Notes: generated by a model not told the origin, from the letters alone. A stretch of 64,000 nucleotides of DNA from CAVQMB01 sp963713445 (GCA_963713445.1 CAVQMB010000047.1:1-64000), one strand, 5' to 3'. Positions 18,628-27,795 are shown, counted from the stretch's first letter. Numbers and translations: made by a program.

Positions 18628-19610
18628 ACCGCGGGCTGGCAGCCACCCTGGCACTGTCAACGCTAGTGCTGATGCTGATCTCGTTGACCGTGGGACCCGC
18701 GCTGATTTCACCACTGGCCGCCCTGCACGATCTGATCGCCGGCCACGACACCACTGCGGCGGTCATCCTGCTGCAGATCCGCCTGCCGCGGACCCTGTTG
18801 GGCCTCACTGTGGGCGCCACCCTGGGCATGTCCGGCGCCGCCTTGCAAGGACTGCTGCGCAACCCGCTGGCCGGGCCGGGTGTGCTGGGTATTTCCTCCA
18901 GCGCCGCGCTGGGCGCCGTGGTCACGTTTTACAGCGGTCTCGCCGCCGCGGTACCCCTTGCCCTCCCGCTCGGCGGTATTGCCGGTGCAGCCCTGGCGGT
19001 CACTACGCTCTACCTGCTGGCCGGCCGCGAATCCAGCATGCTGACCCTGATTCTGGCCGGCATGGCGATCAGCGCCTTCGCCAGCGCCCTGACCTCGCTG
19101 GCACTGAATCTGTCGCCCAACCCCTACGCCCTGGCCGAAGTGGTGTTCTGGCTACTGGGCTCGCTGGCCAACCGCAGCCTGCAACATGTTGCGCTGGCAC
19201 TGCCGTTCATGGCGCTTGGCTGGGTGCTGTTACTGAGCGCCGGCCGCGGCCTGGAGGCCCTGACCCTGGGCGAGGACACGGCCGCTTCAATGGGTTTCCG
19301 GCTGGCGCGACTGCGGCTGCAGGTGATCGGCGGTTGCGCCGCCGCGGTCGGCGCCGCGGTAGCGGTGAGCGGCACCATCGGCTTCGTCGGTCTGGTGGTG
19401 CCGCACCTGCTGCGTCCGTTCACCGGCTACCATCCGGCCCGGTTGCTGGGCGTATCCGCCCTGGGCGGTGCGGCCCTGACGCTGGCCGCCGATATTCTGG
19501 TGCGCCTGATCGGCGGGGCCCACGAAATCCGCCTTGGCGTGGTGACCGCGCTGCTGGGTGCGCCGTTCTTCCTGGTGCTGGTACTGCAGAGCCGGCGCAG
19601 CATGCCATGA
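18624..19610 (+). CDS. btuC: Vitamin B12 ABC transporter permease
   Basis: FecCD/BtuC-family inner-membrane permease, 328 residues, about ten helices. Landmarks are LPRTLLGLTVGATLGMSGAALQGLLRNPLAGP near the N-terminus and GTIGFVGLVVPHLLR in the cytosolic coupling region. ATG 18624 overlaps the btuF stop (ATGA), and the stop overlaps btuD. It forms the cobalamin channel with BtuD. Confidence 0.9.
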   Translation: MNRGLAATLALSTLVLMLISLTVGPALISPLAALHDLIAGHDTTAAVILLQIRLPRTLLGLTVGATLGMSGAALQGLLRNPLAGPGVLGISSSAALGAVVTFYSGLAAAVPLALPLGGIAGAALAVTTLYLLAGRESSMLTLILAGMAISAFASALTSLALNLSPNPYALAEVVFWLLGSLANRSLQHVALALPFMALGWVLLLSAGRGLEALTLGEDTAASMGFRLARLRLQVIGGCAAAVGAAVAVSGTIGFVGLVVPHLLRPFTGYHPARLLGVSALGGAALTLAADILVRLIGGAHEIRLGVVTALLGAPFFLVLVLQSRRSMP

Positions 19611-20407
19611 GCGCAAGCGACGGCCTGAAGGCAACGGCTGTGACCGTGCGACGTGGCCGGCGGGCGGTATTGACTACCGTCGACTGCCAGGTCCGGCCGG
19701 GCGAACTGGTCGTTCTGGTCGGACCCAACGGCGCTGGCAAGAGCACCTTGCTGCGCGCCATGAGCGGACTGCTCGCCGTCCACGCCGGCGCGATCAGGCT
19801 CGACGGTGAACCGCTACAATCAATCGCGCCGGCCGAACGCGGCCGCCGGCTGGGCTACCTGCCTCAGAACGGTGAATGTGCCTGGCCGCTTACTGTGGAA
19901 CGGCTGGTGGCGCTCGGCCGGCTGCCGCATCAGGCGCCGTGGCGCCGGCCCCAGGCAGCCGACGCCCGGGCGATCGAGGCAGCCCTGGCAGCCTGCGAAC
20001 TGGAACCATTGCGCCAGCGGCCGGTGACCACGCTGTCCGGTGGTGAACGCGCCCGGGTCATGCTGGCCCGCGCCCTGGCGGCGGAACCATCCATATTGCT
20101 GGCCGATGAACCGGTTGCCAGTCTCGATCCCTACCACCAGTTGCACCTCATGGACCTGCTGCGCGGCGCCGTCGATCGCGGCATGGGCGTGCTGGTCGTG
20201 TTGCACGACCTAACCCTGGCAGCACGCTACGGGGACCGGATATCCGTGTTGCAGGACGGCAGTGTGGTCGCCGCCGGCGGCATTGCCGAGGTGCTGTGTC
20301 CGGCGGTCCTGGGGCCTGTTTACGGCGTCGGGTTCGACATCGCCAGGGTGGCCGGACATACCGTTCTGCTGCCCCGGCAACCGCAGCGACCAGCGCCCGC
20401 GTTATGA
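19607..20407 (+). CDS. btuD: Vitamin B12 ABC transporter ATPase
   Basis: 266 residues. Walker A GPNGAGKST near 38-46, Q-loop LGYLPQNGECAWP, signature LSGGERARVMLARA, Walker B ILLADEPVASLD. It belongs to the FepC/BtuD/HmuV group and drives BtuC. ATGA overlap with btuC upstream and with tonB downstream. Confidence 0.9.
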   Translation: MSASDGLKATAVTVRRGRRAVLTTVDCQVRPGELVVLVGPNGAGKSTLLRAMSGLLAVHAGAIRLDGEPLQSIAPAERGRRLGYLPQNGECAWPLTVERLVALGRLPHQAPWRRPQAADARAIEAALAACELEPLRQRPVTTLSGGERARVMLARALAAEPSILLADEPVASLDPYHQLHLMDLLRGAVDRGMGVLVVLHDLTLAARYGDRISVLQDGSVVAAGGIAEVLCPAVLGPVYGVGFDIARVAGHTVLLPRQPQRPAPAL

Positions 20408-21243
20408 TCCGGGTTGGGTCAAACGGCTTCATGAACGCACCCCGGCTACGCTGGTTGCCTGCGCTGGCCGTTTCGGTGGCGGTGCATGCCGCCGTGCTGG
20501 TGATGATTCAGCTGCCGCAGCCGCTGCATTTGAGCGCCGGCGGCGGCAATCGCTATCAACTGACGCTGGTCGCCGGCGCTGCGCGCGCCACCGACCAGGC
20601 CCGACGCCCGGCACCCCGGCCGCCCCAACGCCCACCGCGGCACACCACACCAACCCATGCCCCGCCCAAGCAGCCAACCGCGCAGACGGCGAAGCCGCAT
20701 CCCTCGATCGCGCACACCAACAATCCGCATGCAGCGCCGGCTCAGCCACCGCCGCGGGCGGCGTCCGGACGCCGCCGACCGCACCATCAGCGGCAACAAG
20801 TCGCCCAGGCCCGACACCCAAGGCAGCGTAACAGCCAACCAGCCCGCAGCCGGAAAGCGCACCACCATAGCCACCGCCGTGCCGCTCACAACAACGCCGG
20901 GAAGACCGCGGCCAATGCGACCGGTCCGGGTGCCGCCAGCCACTCCGCCGGACCGACCCACGATCCGCGCTACCAGGGTGATGGCCTGCACAATCCGCCA
21001 CCGGTCTATCCGTTTCTGGCCCGCCGGCAAGGCCAGCAAGGCCAGGTCACCCTGAGCGTGAAGGTCGGCCCCCGCGGACGCCCGCTACAGGTCACCGTCA
21101 TGCACAGCAGCGGCTATCCCCTGCTGGATAACGCGGCCCGCAAGGCGGTGCAGCATTGGCGTTTCCATCCGGCCCTGGCCGCTGGCCAGGCGGTGGTGGG
21201 CAGGGTTCTGGTCCCGGTGCGCTTCCGTCTGACCAACGGCTGA
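20404..21243 (+). CDS. tonB: TonB family energy-transducing protein
   Basis: 279 residues. One N-terminal membrane anchor (about 15-37, ALAVSVAVHAAVLVMIQL), a long Pro-containing linker and a C-terminal TonB fold with NPPPVYPFLARRQGQQGQVTLSVKV and SGYPLLDNAARKAVQHWRF. It couples the proton motive force to BtuB. Start ATG 20404 overlaps the btuD stop (ATGA); MNAPRL at 20431 is an alternative. The linker is odd: rich in His, Arg and Gln rather than the usual Pro-Glu/Pro-Lys repeats. It may bind metal, or two compensating indels could hide there. exbB/exbD are not in the window. Confidence 0.85.
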   Translation: MIRVGSNGFMNAPRLRWLPALAVSVAVHAAVLVMIQLPQPLHLSAGGGNRYQLTLVAGAARATDQARRPAPRPPQRPPRHTTPTHAPPKQPTAQTAKPHPSIAHTNNPHAAPAQPPPRAASGRRRPHHQRQQVAQARHPRQRNSQPARSRKAHHHSHRRAAHNNAGKTAANATGPGAASHSAGPTHDPRYQGDGLHNPPPVYPFLARRQGQQGQVTLSVKVGPRGRPLQVTVMHSSGYPLLDNAARKAVQHWRFHPALAAGQAVVGRVLVPVRFRLTNG

Positions 21244-21248
21244 CTACC

Positions 21249-22118
21249 CTAAAACGGGACCCCCATAGCGTCGCGGCGGGCGTACTCGTCAAGGGCCATG
21301 ATCAGACGCTGGGTCAGCGGCCGCTCGCCGGTACCCAGTGTCTGGCCGTCGAGACTCGCCACCGGTACGATGCGGGCACCGGTCCCGGTCAGGAAAACTT
21401 CCTCCGCGCCCTGCAGATCGAAACGCCCCAGACTCCGTTCGACGGCCGCCACGCCGAGTTCGGCCGCGAGGCGCAGCACGCTGTCGCGGGTGATTCCCGC
21501 CAGGGCCCCGTCGGTTGGCGGCGGCGTCACCAGACCACCCTGCTGCACCGCGAAGATGTTGGCCACGCTGGCCTCGGCGACCAGTCCGGCCGCATTCAGC
21601 AGTAACGCCTCGTCGGCACCACGCGAACGCGCCTCCTGCTTGGCCAGGACGTTGTTGAGGTAGTTGAGGCTCTTGACCCGGGGATCGAGCGCATCGGCGG
21701 CCGGCCGCCGCACACTGGCCGTCACCAGGCTGATGCCGCGCGCCAGCACGGCGGCCGGATACAGGCGCACCTGATCCACGATACAGATCAGCCGCGGGCT
21801 GGCACAGGTGCCGGGATCAACCCCCAGTTCACCCTCGCCGCGGGTAACGATCAGGCGGATATAGGCGTCATCCGCGTTTTCCGCCCGCAAGGTATCGAGC
21901 ACGACCGCCTGCAGCCCGGCCCGATCCAGAGGCAGTTGAAGCCCGATGGCGCGCGCCGACGTCTCCAGCCGACGCAGATGGTCCGCCAGCCGGAACACCC
22001 GCCGCCCGATCGCCCGAATGCCTTCAAACACACCATCGCCATACAACAGACCGTGATCCAGTACCGGCACCCGCGCCTGCGATCGGTCCAACACTTCACC
22101 ATCCAGCCACACCTTCAT
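21249..22118 (-). CDS. Class IV (branched-chain / D-amino acid type) aminotransferase
   Basis: PLP-dependent fold type IV enzyme, 289 residues. DHGLLYGDGVFEGIRA near the N-terminus and the lysine segment DPRVKSLNYLNNVLAKQEA mark the family, with EASVANIFAV and LTGTGARIVPV near the C-terminus. IlvE, D-alanine aminotransferase and ADC lyase share these motifs; the sequence does not decide which. ATG 22118 overlaps the stop of the IclR regulator, so the two are coupled and the regulator may control use of an amino or keto acid. Confidence 0.85.
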   Translation of the reverse strand: MKVWLDGEVLDRSQARVPVLDHGLLYGDGVFEGIRAIGRRVFRLADHLRRLETSARAIGLQLPLDRAGLQAVVLDTLRAENADDAYIRLIVTRGEGELGVDPGTCASPRLICIVDQVRLYPAAVLARGISLVTASVRRPAADALDPRVKSLNYLNNVLAKQEARSRGADEALLLNAAGLVAEASVANIFAVQQGGLVTPPPTDGALAGITRDSVLRLAAELGVAAVERSLGRFDLQGAEEVFLTGTGARIVPVASLDGQTLGTGERPLTQRLIMALDEYARRDAMGVPF

Positions 22119-22867
22119 TGCTGCCCGCCCTCCAATCGTCTGCCGATTTGTCGCGCCGCCGCCCGCATCTGCGCGGCCAGCTCCGCAATCCCGAAATCCG
22201 GCAACCGTGCCGAACTCATTGCCACCGTCACCGCCGCCACCATGTGTCCGGTTACTCTGACCGGGGCGGCGACTACCGACATACCGGGAATCCACTGGTT
22301 GATGTTAGAGTCCCAGCCCTGCGCGCGGGCCCGCTCGACGGCGACTGTCAGCGCATCCTCAGTGACCGGGGTCTGTTCGCTGTATGTGGTCCGCAGCCGG
22401 TCGAGCGTCACCCGTTCGGGGTTAAACGCCAAAAACAACCGGCCCGCAGCGGTCGCATGCACCGGAACCTCGGCACCAAGCTTGGGTGCGACCCGCAGCA
22501 AGCCGCTGCCTTCAGCCTTTTCCATGACCAGCAACCGGCCACCGCGGGCCACCACCAGAAACACGGTCTCACCCAGTTGCGCCGCGACCGATTCCAGCAC
22601 CGGGCGGGCCGCGATGGCCAACGGCTCACGCTCAAGCGCCCCCAGACCCAGTGCGATCAGCGCAAATCCCGGTTGATAGCGGCTCTCGGCATCGCGCTCC
22701 ACCAGACCCCACCGGACCAGTGTCGTAAGCAGTCGGTGCACGCTGGGCTTGGGAATCGCCAAAGCCCGGGCGATCGCGGTAACGCCGCACGGGTCGCGCT
22801 TGGCGTGGAGGAAGAACAAGACATCCAGAGCCTTGTCGATTGAGCTGGTTTCCACTGATCGTTCCAT
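22115..22867 (-). CDS. IclR-family transcriptional regulator
   Basis: 250 residues. An N-terminal winged helix (SSIDKALDVLFFLHAK, then CGVTAIARALAIPKPSVHRLLTTL) is followed by the effector-binding domain (HATAAGRLFLAFNP and GMSVVAAPVR). IclR proteins bind small organic acids. The start codon at 22865-22867 lies inside an inverted repeat (22861-22897), which suggests autoregulation. Its stop overlaps the aminotransferase start. Confidence 0.9.
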   Translation of the reverse strand: MERSVETSSIDKALDVLFFLHAKRDPCGVTAIARALAIPKPSVHRLLTTLVRWGLVERDAESRYQPGFALIALGLGALEREPLAIAARPVLESVAAQLGETVFLVVARGGRLLVMEKAEGSGLLRVAPKLGAEVPVHATAAGRLFLAFNPERVTLDRLRTTYSEQTPVTEDALTVAVERARAQGWDSNINQWIPGMSVVAAPVRVTGHMVAAVTVAMSSARLPDFGIAELAAQMRAAARQIGRRLEGGQQ

Positions 22868-22897
22868 ATAGCAGAACAATATTCTTCAATATGGAAC
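22861..22897. promoter_or_regulatory. Inverted repeat over the IclR start, candidate operator
   Basis: GTTCCATAT (22861-22869) and ATATGGAAC (22889-22897) are perfect 9-bp inverted arms. A smaller repeat, AGAA-CAATA-TTCT, lies between them. The left arm contains the regulator's start codon. TTCC/GGAA half-sites are common in IclR-family operators. Confidence 0.55.
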
Positions 22898-23007
22898 ACA
22901 TACTAAATGCTGCGGACATGCTGCAGCAAGTCCGCTCCGGAGTGGCGGAACATTCGCCGGGCCGCTAGGCTTGGTAACCAGTCATCGGCGTCGCGCGGAG
23001 TTGAACG

Positions 23008-23817
23008 ATGAACATCCTGAAGTCATTGGCAGTACTCATTGCGCTGGGAATCAGCTCCTTAGGGATCTCCACCGGCTTCGCCCAGAGCCTGATCGATCAG
23101 GTCAACATGAACAGCCCGGCGATGACCCAGGCCGACCTTACCCGCGCCCAGGTTCAGGCGATCATCGCCAGGGCCCGCGCTACCGGCCAACGCATTGACC
23201 TAAGCCAACGCCGCTTGTCAGGACTCGACCTGCATGGCCTGGACCTGGCCGGCGCCGACCTGCGCTGGGCGCGGCTCAACAAGACCGACCTGCAGGGCGC
23301 TGATCTGCACGGCGCCAACCTCAATCTAGCCTGGCTGGTCGGTGCCCGGCTGGATGACGCCAACCTGGCCGACGCCCAGCTGTTCTCGACCCAGATGCAA
23401 CGGGCCAGTCTGCGCGGTGCCAGGCTCACCGGTGCCCGCATCATTGCCGATCTGGAAAATGCCGATCTGCGCGGCGCGAACTTCACCGGCGCCGATATGG
23501 CCGCCGACATGCGCAATCAATCGATGGGTCTGATGCATACTGCAATGATCTCGGCCAACGCCGCCGGTGCCAATTTCCGCGATGCCCGCATGGGCCACAT
23601 CAACGCCCGCTTCGCATCGTTCCGCGATGCCAATCTCAGCGGTGCCGACCTCAACAACGCCAAGCTGGGGGGCGCCGACCTGACCGGGGCGGCAGTCGCC
23701 GGCCTCAGACTGACCGATACCGATGTAGCCGGCGCACGTCTGGTCGATCTGAAAGGTGCCGCAGAGATGGTCGATCTGGCACATGCGGTGAATGTGGATC
23801 GGGCCATTCGCCGTTGA
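23008..23817 (+). CDS. Exported pentapeptide-repeat protein
   Basis: 269 residues with a signal peptide (about 1-25, ending GFAQS). From about residue 68 it consists of tandem A(D/N)LXX pentapeptides such as LHGLDLAGADLRWARLNKTDLQGADLHGANL, continuing to about residue 250 with one looser stretch (MRNQSMGLMHTAMISANAA). Such repeats fold into a right-handed quadrilateral beta helix. No catalytic motif is visible and the function is unknown. GGAG sits 8 bases before the ATG. It stands alone between the IclR pair and the dehydrogenase. Confidence 0.85.
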   Translation: MNILKSLAVLIALGISSLGISTGFAQSLIDQVNMNSPAMTQADLTRAQVQAIIARARATGQRIDLSQRRLSGLDLHGLDLAGADLRWARLNKTDLQGADLHGANLNLAWLVGARLDDANLADAQLFSTQMQRASLRGARLTGARIIADLENADLRGANFTGADMAADMRNQSMGLMHTAMISANAAGANFRDARMGHINARFASFRDANLSGADLNNAKLGGADLTGAAVAGLRLTDTDVAGARLVDLKGAAEMVDLAHAVNVDRAIRR

Positions 23818-23883
23818 CCGGGTGACGCTGCCGACCCATTGGTGGTACTTTCGCTGTTTTTGACAACCTCGGGAGACCCTGGC

Positions 23884-24738
23884 ATGGCAATTGAGACAAT
23901 CGGTGTGGTCGGCGCCGGCACCATGGGCAACGGCATTGCGCAGATGGCGGCAATGAGCGGGCTGCAGGTCATCATGCGCGACATATCTGAGCCGCTGCTC
24001 GAGCGCGGCCGCAAGGCTGTCGAAAAGAGCCTGGACCGGCTGTTAAACAAGGACAAAATCACAGCCGCCGAAAAATCGGCGACCCTGGGGCGGATCCGCG
24101 GGATCACCGAGTTGGCCCCGTTGGCGGAGACCGATCTGGTGATCGAAGCCATCACCGAGAATCTCGACGTCAAGCGGAAGCTGTTCCAGGAACTGAACCA
24201 GTTATGTCCGCCCAACACCATTCTGGCCTCCAACACCTCGTCGATCTCGCTGACCGAGCTGGCGGCTGCGAGCGGTCGCCCGGAACGCGTGGTGGGCATG
24301 CATTTCTTCAATCCGGTGCCGCTGATGCAGTTGGTCGAGATCATCCGCGCATTGCAGACATCGGACCAGACCTACCAGGCGGTGCACGATCTGGCCCGGC
24401 GACTCGGCAAGGAACCGGTCAGTGTCAAGGATAGCCCCGGATTCGTGGTCAACCGCATGCTGGTGCCGATGATCAACGAGGCCATTTACGCGCTGGCCGA
24501 GGGTCTGGCGACCGCCGAGGAGATCGACACTGCGATGAAGCTCGGAGCCAATCACCCGATCGGCCCGCTGGCGCTGGCTGACATGGTCGGACTGGACGTC
24601 TGTCTGTGGGTGCTGGATGTACTGATGCGCGATTTCGGTGATCCCAAATACCGCCCCTGCCCGCTGCTCAAGCAAATGGTGGCGGCCGGCTATCTGGGCC
24701 GCAAATCCGGCAAAGGCTTCTTCGACTACAGCGGATGA
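23884..24738 (+). CDS. 3-hydroxybutyryl-CoA / 3-hydroxyacyl-CoA dehydrogenase
   Basis: NAD-dependent oxidation of 3-hydroxyacyl-CoA (HbdA/PaaH type), 284 residues. Rossmann motif GAGTMGNGIAQMAA at the N-terminus, catalytic motif GMHFFNPVPLMQLVEII and SPGFVVNRMLVPMINEA. It acts in butyrate, PHB or aromatic-derived acyl-CoA breakdown and suits the aacS gene elsewhere in the window. ATG 23884; its stop overlaps the next gene (ATGA). Confidence 0.9.
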   Translation: MAIETIGVVGAGTMGNGIAQMAAMSGLQVIMRDISEPLLERGRKAVEKSLDRLLNKDKITAAEKSATLGRIRGITELAPLAETDLVIEAITENLDVKRKLFQELNQLCPPNTILASNTSSISLTELAAASGRPERVVGMHFFNPVPLMQLVEIIRALQTSDQTYQAVHDLARRLGKEPVSVKDSPGFVVNRMLVPMINEAIYALAEGLATAEEIDTAMKLGANHPIGPLALADMVGLDVCLWVLDVLMRDFGDPKYRPCPLLKQMVAAGYLGRKSGKGFFDYSG

Positions 24739-25748
24739 AAGCCTGGGAGATCAAGGATCGGTTTGGTCTCGACCAGCTGCGTCAGACCGATCGTCCCGAA
24801 CCGCAACCGGGTCCCGGTCAGGTACAGGTCCGGGTACACGCCTGCGCACTCAACTACCGGGATTACCTCACCGTCATCGGCGACTACAACCCGCGCTACC
24901 GACTGCCGCTGATTCCGCTCTCGGACGGGGCCGGCGAGGTGGTCGCGGTCGGTGAAGGCGTCGCCAGGGTGGCGGTGGGCGACCGCGTGATGGCGACCTT
25001 TTCCCAGGCCTGGACCGCCGGTGCACCGACTCACGCGCGGCTGCGCACCACCCTGGGCGGGCCACTCGACGGCCTGCTGGCTGAATACACCGTGCTCGAT
25101 CAGCAAGGCCTGGTGAAAATCCCTGAACACCTCTCTTTCGAACAGGCCGCCACCCTGCCCTGCGCCGCGCTTACTGCCTGGAGTGCGCTGACCCGTTACC
25201 GCCAGGTCCAACCCGGTGACCGTGTGTTGCTGCAGGGCACCGGTGGTGTATCGCTGTTCGGGTTACAGTTCGTCAAACTGCTGGGCGCCACGGCCATCCT
25301 CACATCCAGCAGCGATGCCAAGCTGGCCCGGGCTCGGGAGCTGGGAGCCGATCACCTTATCAACTATCGCAGTGATCCAGACTGGCACCGCAGCGTCCGT
25401 ACTCTGACGGACAGAGTCGGCGTGGATCATGTGGTCGAGGTCGGTGGCGCCGATACCTTGCAGAAATCGCTGGCCTGCGTCCGCGTCGGTGGCTTCGTTG
25501 CCGTGATCGGGGTACTGGGCGGCAAGTCAGCGCCGATCGCACTCACCCCGATACTGATGTCCAGCATAACCGTGCAAGGCATCACCGTCGGCAGCCGGGA
25601 TGACTTCGAGGCAATGCTGCGCGCGATCGAGACTCATCGGCTCGAGCCGATTCTCGATCGGGTGTTCGGGTTCAATGATGCACCCGCGGCATTCCGCTAT
25701 CTAGCTAGTGGGCAGCACTTCGGCAAGGTGGTGATTCGGGTCGCTTGA
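24735..25748 (+). CDS. Zinc-type alcohol dehydrogenase / quinone oxidoreductase (MDR)
   Basis: 337 residues of the medium-chain dehydrogenase/reductase superfamily. GroES-like N-terminal part with ALNYRDYLTVIGDYNP, then the nucleotide-binding motif LLQGTGGVSLFGLQF. The catalytic and structural zinc cysteines of classical ADHs are absent, so it is likely a zinc-free NADPH oxidoreductase. ATGA overlap with the upstream dehydrogenase suggests a shared acyl or alcohol substrate pathway. Confidence 0.85.
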   Translation: MKAWEIKDRFGLDQLRQTDRPEPQPGPGQVQVRVHACALNYRDYLTVIGDYNPRYRLPLIPLSDGAGEVVAVGEGVARVAVGDRVMATFSQAWTAGAPTHARLRTTLGGPLDGLLAEYTVLDQQGLVKIPEHLSFEQAATLPCAALTAWSALTRYRQVQPGDRVLLQGTGGVSLFGLQFVKLLGATAILTSSSDAKLARARELGADHLINYRSDPDWHRSVRTLTDRVGVDHVVEVGGADTLQKSLACVRVGGFVAVIGVLGGKSAPIALTPILMSSITVQGITVGSRDDFEAMLRAIETHRLEPILDRVFGFNDAPAAFRYLASGQHFGKVVIRVA

Positions 25749-25774
25749 GGACCTGGCCCCGACGCCGTCGCGCA

Positions 25775-26491
25775 CTACACCGTCAGCCACGCCCGCAGCC
25801 CCGCCAGCGACCTCCGGTAATGGTAGGCCAGTTGCTCGGGCCGATATCGCATTTCCGGTGCCACCGGGCAGGCCCGCCGGGCCAGACAGGTGACTGCGCA
25901 CGGCGAATCACCACTCAAGCGGTACTGGCCGCAGGCTTGGAGGCTCGGCCCGTTTGTGGCGGCCAGGGCGCCCGCCGGGCAGGCCTGGATGCAGGGCTTG
26001 TCGCGACAGCCCAGGCACGGCGCTTCGCCACCGAGGTGAGGCCCGGTCGGCAGGTCCAAGGCGACCAACAATGCCGCCCGGTAGGCGAACCAAAGCCCGA
26101 ACCGCTGATTGATGCCGATCCCCAGCGGCGACCGGTGATGCCAGCCGGCCAGGGCCCCGAGCCGCTGCAGCGGCAGCGTAACCGGCCCGGGATACAACCA
26201 GTGCCGCAGCGGTGATTCCAGGCAGGTTTCCAGCATTGTGGCGACGCGGTCACGACTGAAGTCATCGACCGGATCGGCGCTATCGAATGCGCTGGCCTGG
26301 AATGCTTGCCAGAATCCGGGCCCGCCATTGCCGACCAGCAGCAACCGTGAAAATTTGCGCCAGTCCGGAACGGCATTGGCGAGAACGGTGGCCAGCGCTG
26401 GCGGTAGCGTGGCACACTCGAAAACACACACCAGATTCAGACCATACCGGGCTAGAAAAGCCTGTCCCCGGTTCCAGGCTTGCGCCATCAC
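25775..26491 (-). CDS. 4Fe-4S ferredoxin-like protein, QueG-related tail
   Basis: 238 residues, predicted soluble. The C-terminal half has one full cluster motif CLGCRDKPCIQACP (C-x2-C-x4-C-x3-CP) and a second set (CGQYRL, SPCAVTC, RRACP). The arrangement recalls the ferredoxin part of epoxyqueuosine reductase, but the N-terminal corrinoid domain is missing or very short. No partner enzyme is adjacent: the neighbours are a convergent MDR gene and the divergent Mo-block regulator. Electron transfer is the only safe role. Confidence 0.75.
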   Translation of the reverse strand: MMAQAWNRGQAFLARYGLNLVCVFECATLPPALATVLANAVPDWRKFSRLLLVGNGGPGFWQAFQASAFDSADPVDDFSRDRVATMLETCLESPLRHWLYPGPVTLPLQRLGALAGWHHRSPLGIGINQRFGLWFAYRAALLVALDLPTGPHLGGEAPCLGCRDKPCIQACPAGALAATNGPSLQACGQYRLSGDSPCAVTCLARRACPVAPEMRYRPEQLAYHYRRSLAGLRAWLTV

Positions 26492-26631
26492 AGCAAAGGT
26501 ACCGATCGGCCGAGCGACTCGCTCGAGCTAGGCATTTTAACGTTCTCCAGCCACTCTGCGGGCATCGCGAAGCTCCCAGTCGATGGCTTATAGTGCATGA
26601 GTTGCCAAGCGTTAGAAAAACCTCTCCAACA

Positions 26632-27519
26632 ATGATTCGAGCGTTGATGAACACCCGCGAGGTGGCCGAGTACCTGCGCATCAAGGAACGCAAGGTCTAT
26701 GACCTGGTCGCCCAGCGCCGCATACCCTGCACGCGGGCCGCGGGTAAATGGCTGTTCCCCAAAGATCTGGTCGACATGTGGCTGTTGCACAGTGCGGAGG
26801 GCATTCCTTCCGAGATGCCGCAACAGGAACCGCCCGCCATTGTGACCGGTAGCCACGACCCGTTGTTGGAGTGGGCGGTGCGTGCATCGGGCAGCGAACT
26901 GGCCGTGCTGTTCGATGGCTCGCTGGACGGGCTCGACCGCTTTGGCAAGGTCCAGGCCGTCGCTTGCGGGCTGCACGTGCTGGATGAGGCCAGCGGCGAC
27001 TACAACACCCCATTGCTGGAGCAGCGACTCAGTACCCGCCCGGTTGTTGCAATCGAATGGGCTCGCCGCCAGCAGGGCCTTGTGGTCCAGGCCGGTAATC
27101 CGCTCGGCATTGCGACTATAAGTGATCTGGCCGGCTGCCGCATCGCACTGCGCCAGAAGGAAGCCGGCAGCTACCTGCTGTTGGCCAAACTGTTGGCTGA
27201 TGCTGGAATGACGCCGGCCGATCTCGGCTCGCAGACACCACCGCTGCGCAGCGAAACCGAAGTCGCCCTGGCGATCGCGGGCGATCAGGCCGATGCCGGC
27301 TTGGCCATCGAGGCCGTGGCCAACCAGTTGCGAGTGGGTTTCGTCCCGCTGATCGAAGAACGTTATGACTTGTTGCTGTGGCGCCGCCAGTATTTCGATC
27401 CACCGGTGCAGAGGCTGTTGACCTTCTGCCATGGCGGGGCGTTCGCTCAGCGGGCCAGCGAACTTTCTGGTTATAATATAAGCCAATTTGGTAAAGTGCG
27501 ATTCAATGCCCGTTGTTGA
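26632..27519 (+). CDS. HTH regulator with periplasmic-binding-like sensor domain
   Basis: 295 residues. An excisionase/MerR-type helix-turn-helix at the N-terminus (NTREVAEYLRIKERKVYDLV then AGKWLFPKDLVDMWL) is followed by a PBP-like domain (about 85-290) resembling molybdate/tungstate-binding lobes. GNPLGIATISDLAG and RQKEAGSYLLLAKLLADAG are typical of that domain. ATG 26632 is used; ATG 26647 is an alternative. Its place before a Mop protein and a molybdenum hydroxylase suggests molybdate or cofactor sensing; this is inference. Confidence 0.8.
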   Translation: MIRALMNTREVAEYLRIKERKVYDLVAQRRIPCTRAAGKWLFPKDLVDMWLLHSAEGIPSEMPQQEPPAIVTGSHDPLLEWAVRASGSELAVLFDGSLDGLDRFGKVQAVACGLHVLDEASGDYNTPLLEQRLSTRPVVAIEWARRQQGLVVQAGNPLGIATISDLAGCRIALRQKEAGSYLLLAKLLADAGMTPADLGSQTPPLRSETEVALAIAGDQADAGLAIEAVANQLRVGFVPLIEERYDLLLWRRQYFDPPVQRLLTFCHGGAFAQRASELSGYNISQFGKVRFNARC

Positions 27520-27588
27520 GGGTGCTATAGTGCCGTCACACCGTTCCGATGCTGTGTCCGAACTCACCCGCTGACAGGAGCTACCGCT

Positions 27589-27795
27589 GTGCAGATCAGT
27601 GCCCGCAATGTTTTCCGAGGCCGAGTAGTCGCCGTCAAAAAAGGCACGGTGGCCGCGCAGGTCAAGGTCGATATCGGTGCCGGTAATATCGTCACCTCGA
27701 TGATCACGGTCGATTCGGTCGAAGATCTCGGCATCGATATCGGTAGCGATGTGTCGGTCGTCGTCAAGTCGACGGAAGTGATGCTGGGCAAATAG
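27589..27795 (+). CDS. Mop-type molybdopterin/molybdate-binding protein (TOBE domain)
   Basis: 68-residue single TOBE/Mop domain: SARNVFRGRVVAVKKGTVAA and VKVDIGAGNIVTSMIT match the conserved core, ending with the SVVVKSTEVMLGK strand. Mop proteins store molybdate as hexamers. GTG start with CAGGAG 8 bases upstream. It lies between the regulator and the Cox-type genes and completes a Mo-handling block. Confidence 0.9.
   Translation: MQISARNVFRGRVVAVKKGTVAAQVKVDIGAGNIVTSMITVDSVEDLGIDIGSDVSVVVKSTEVMLGK

Noticed and set aside
20580..20960. Frameshift in the tonB linker
   Set aside because: The composition is odd, but the frame is open throughout and both ends are correct; there is no direct evidence for paired indels.
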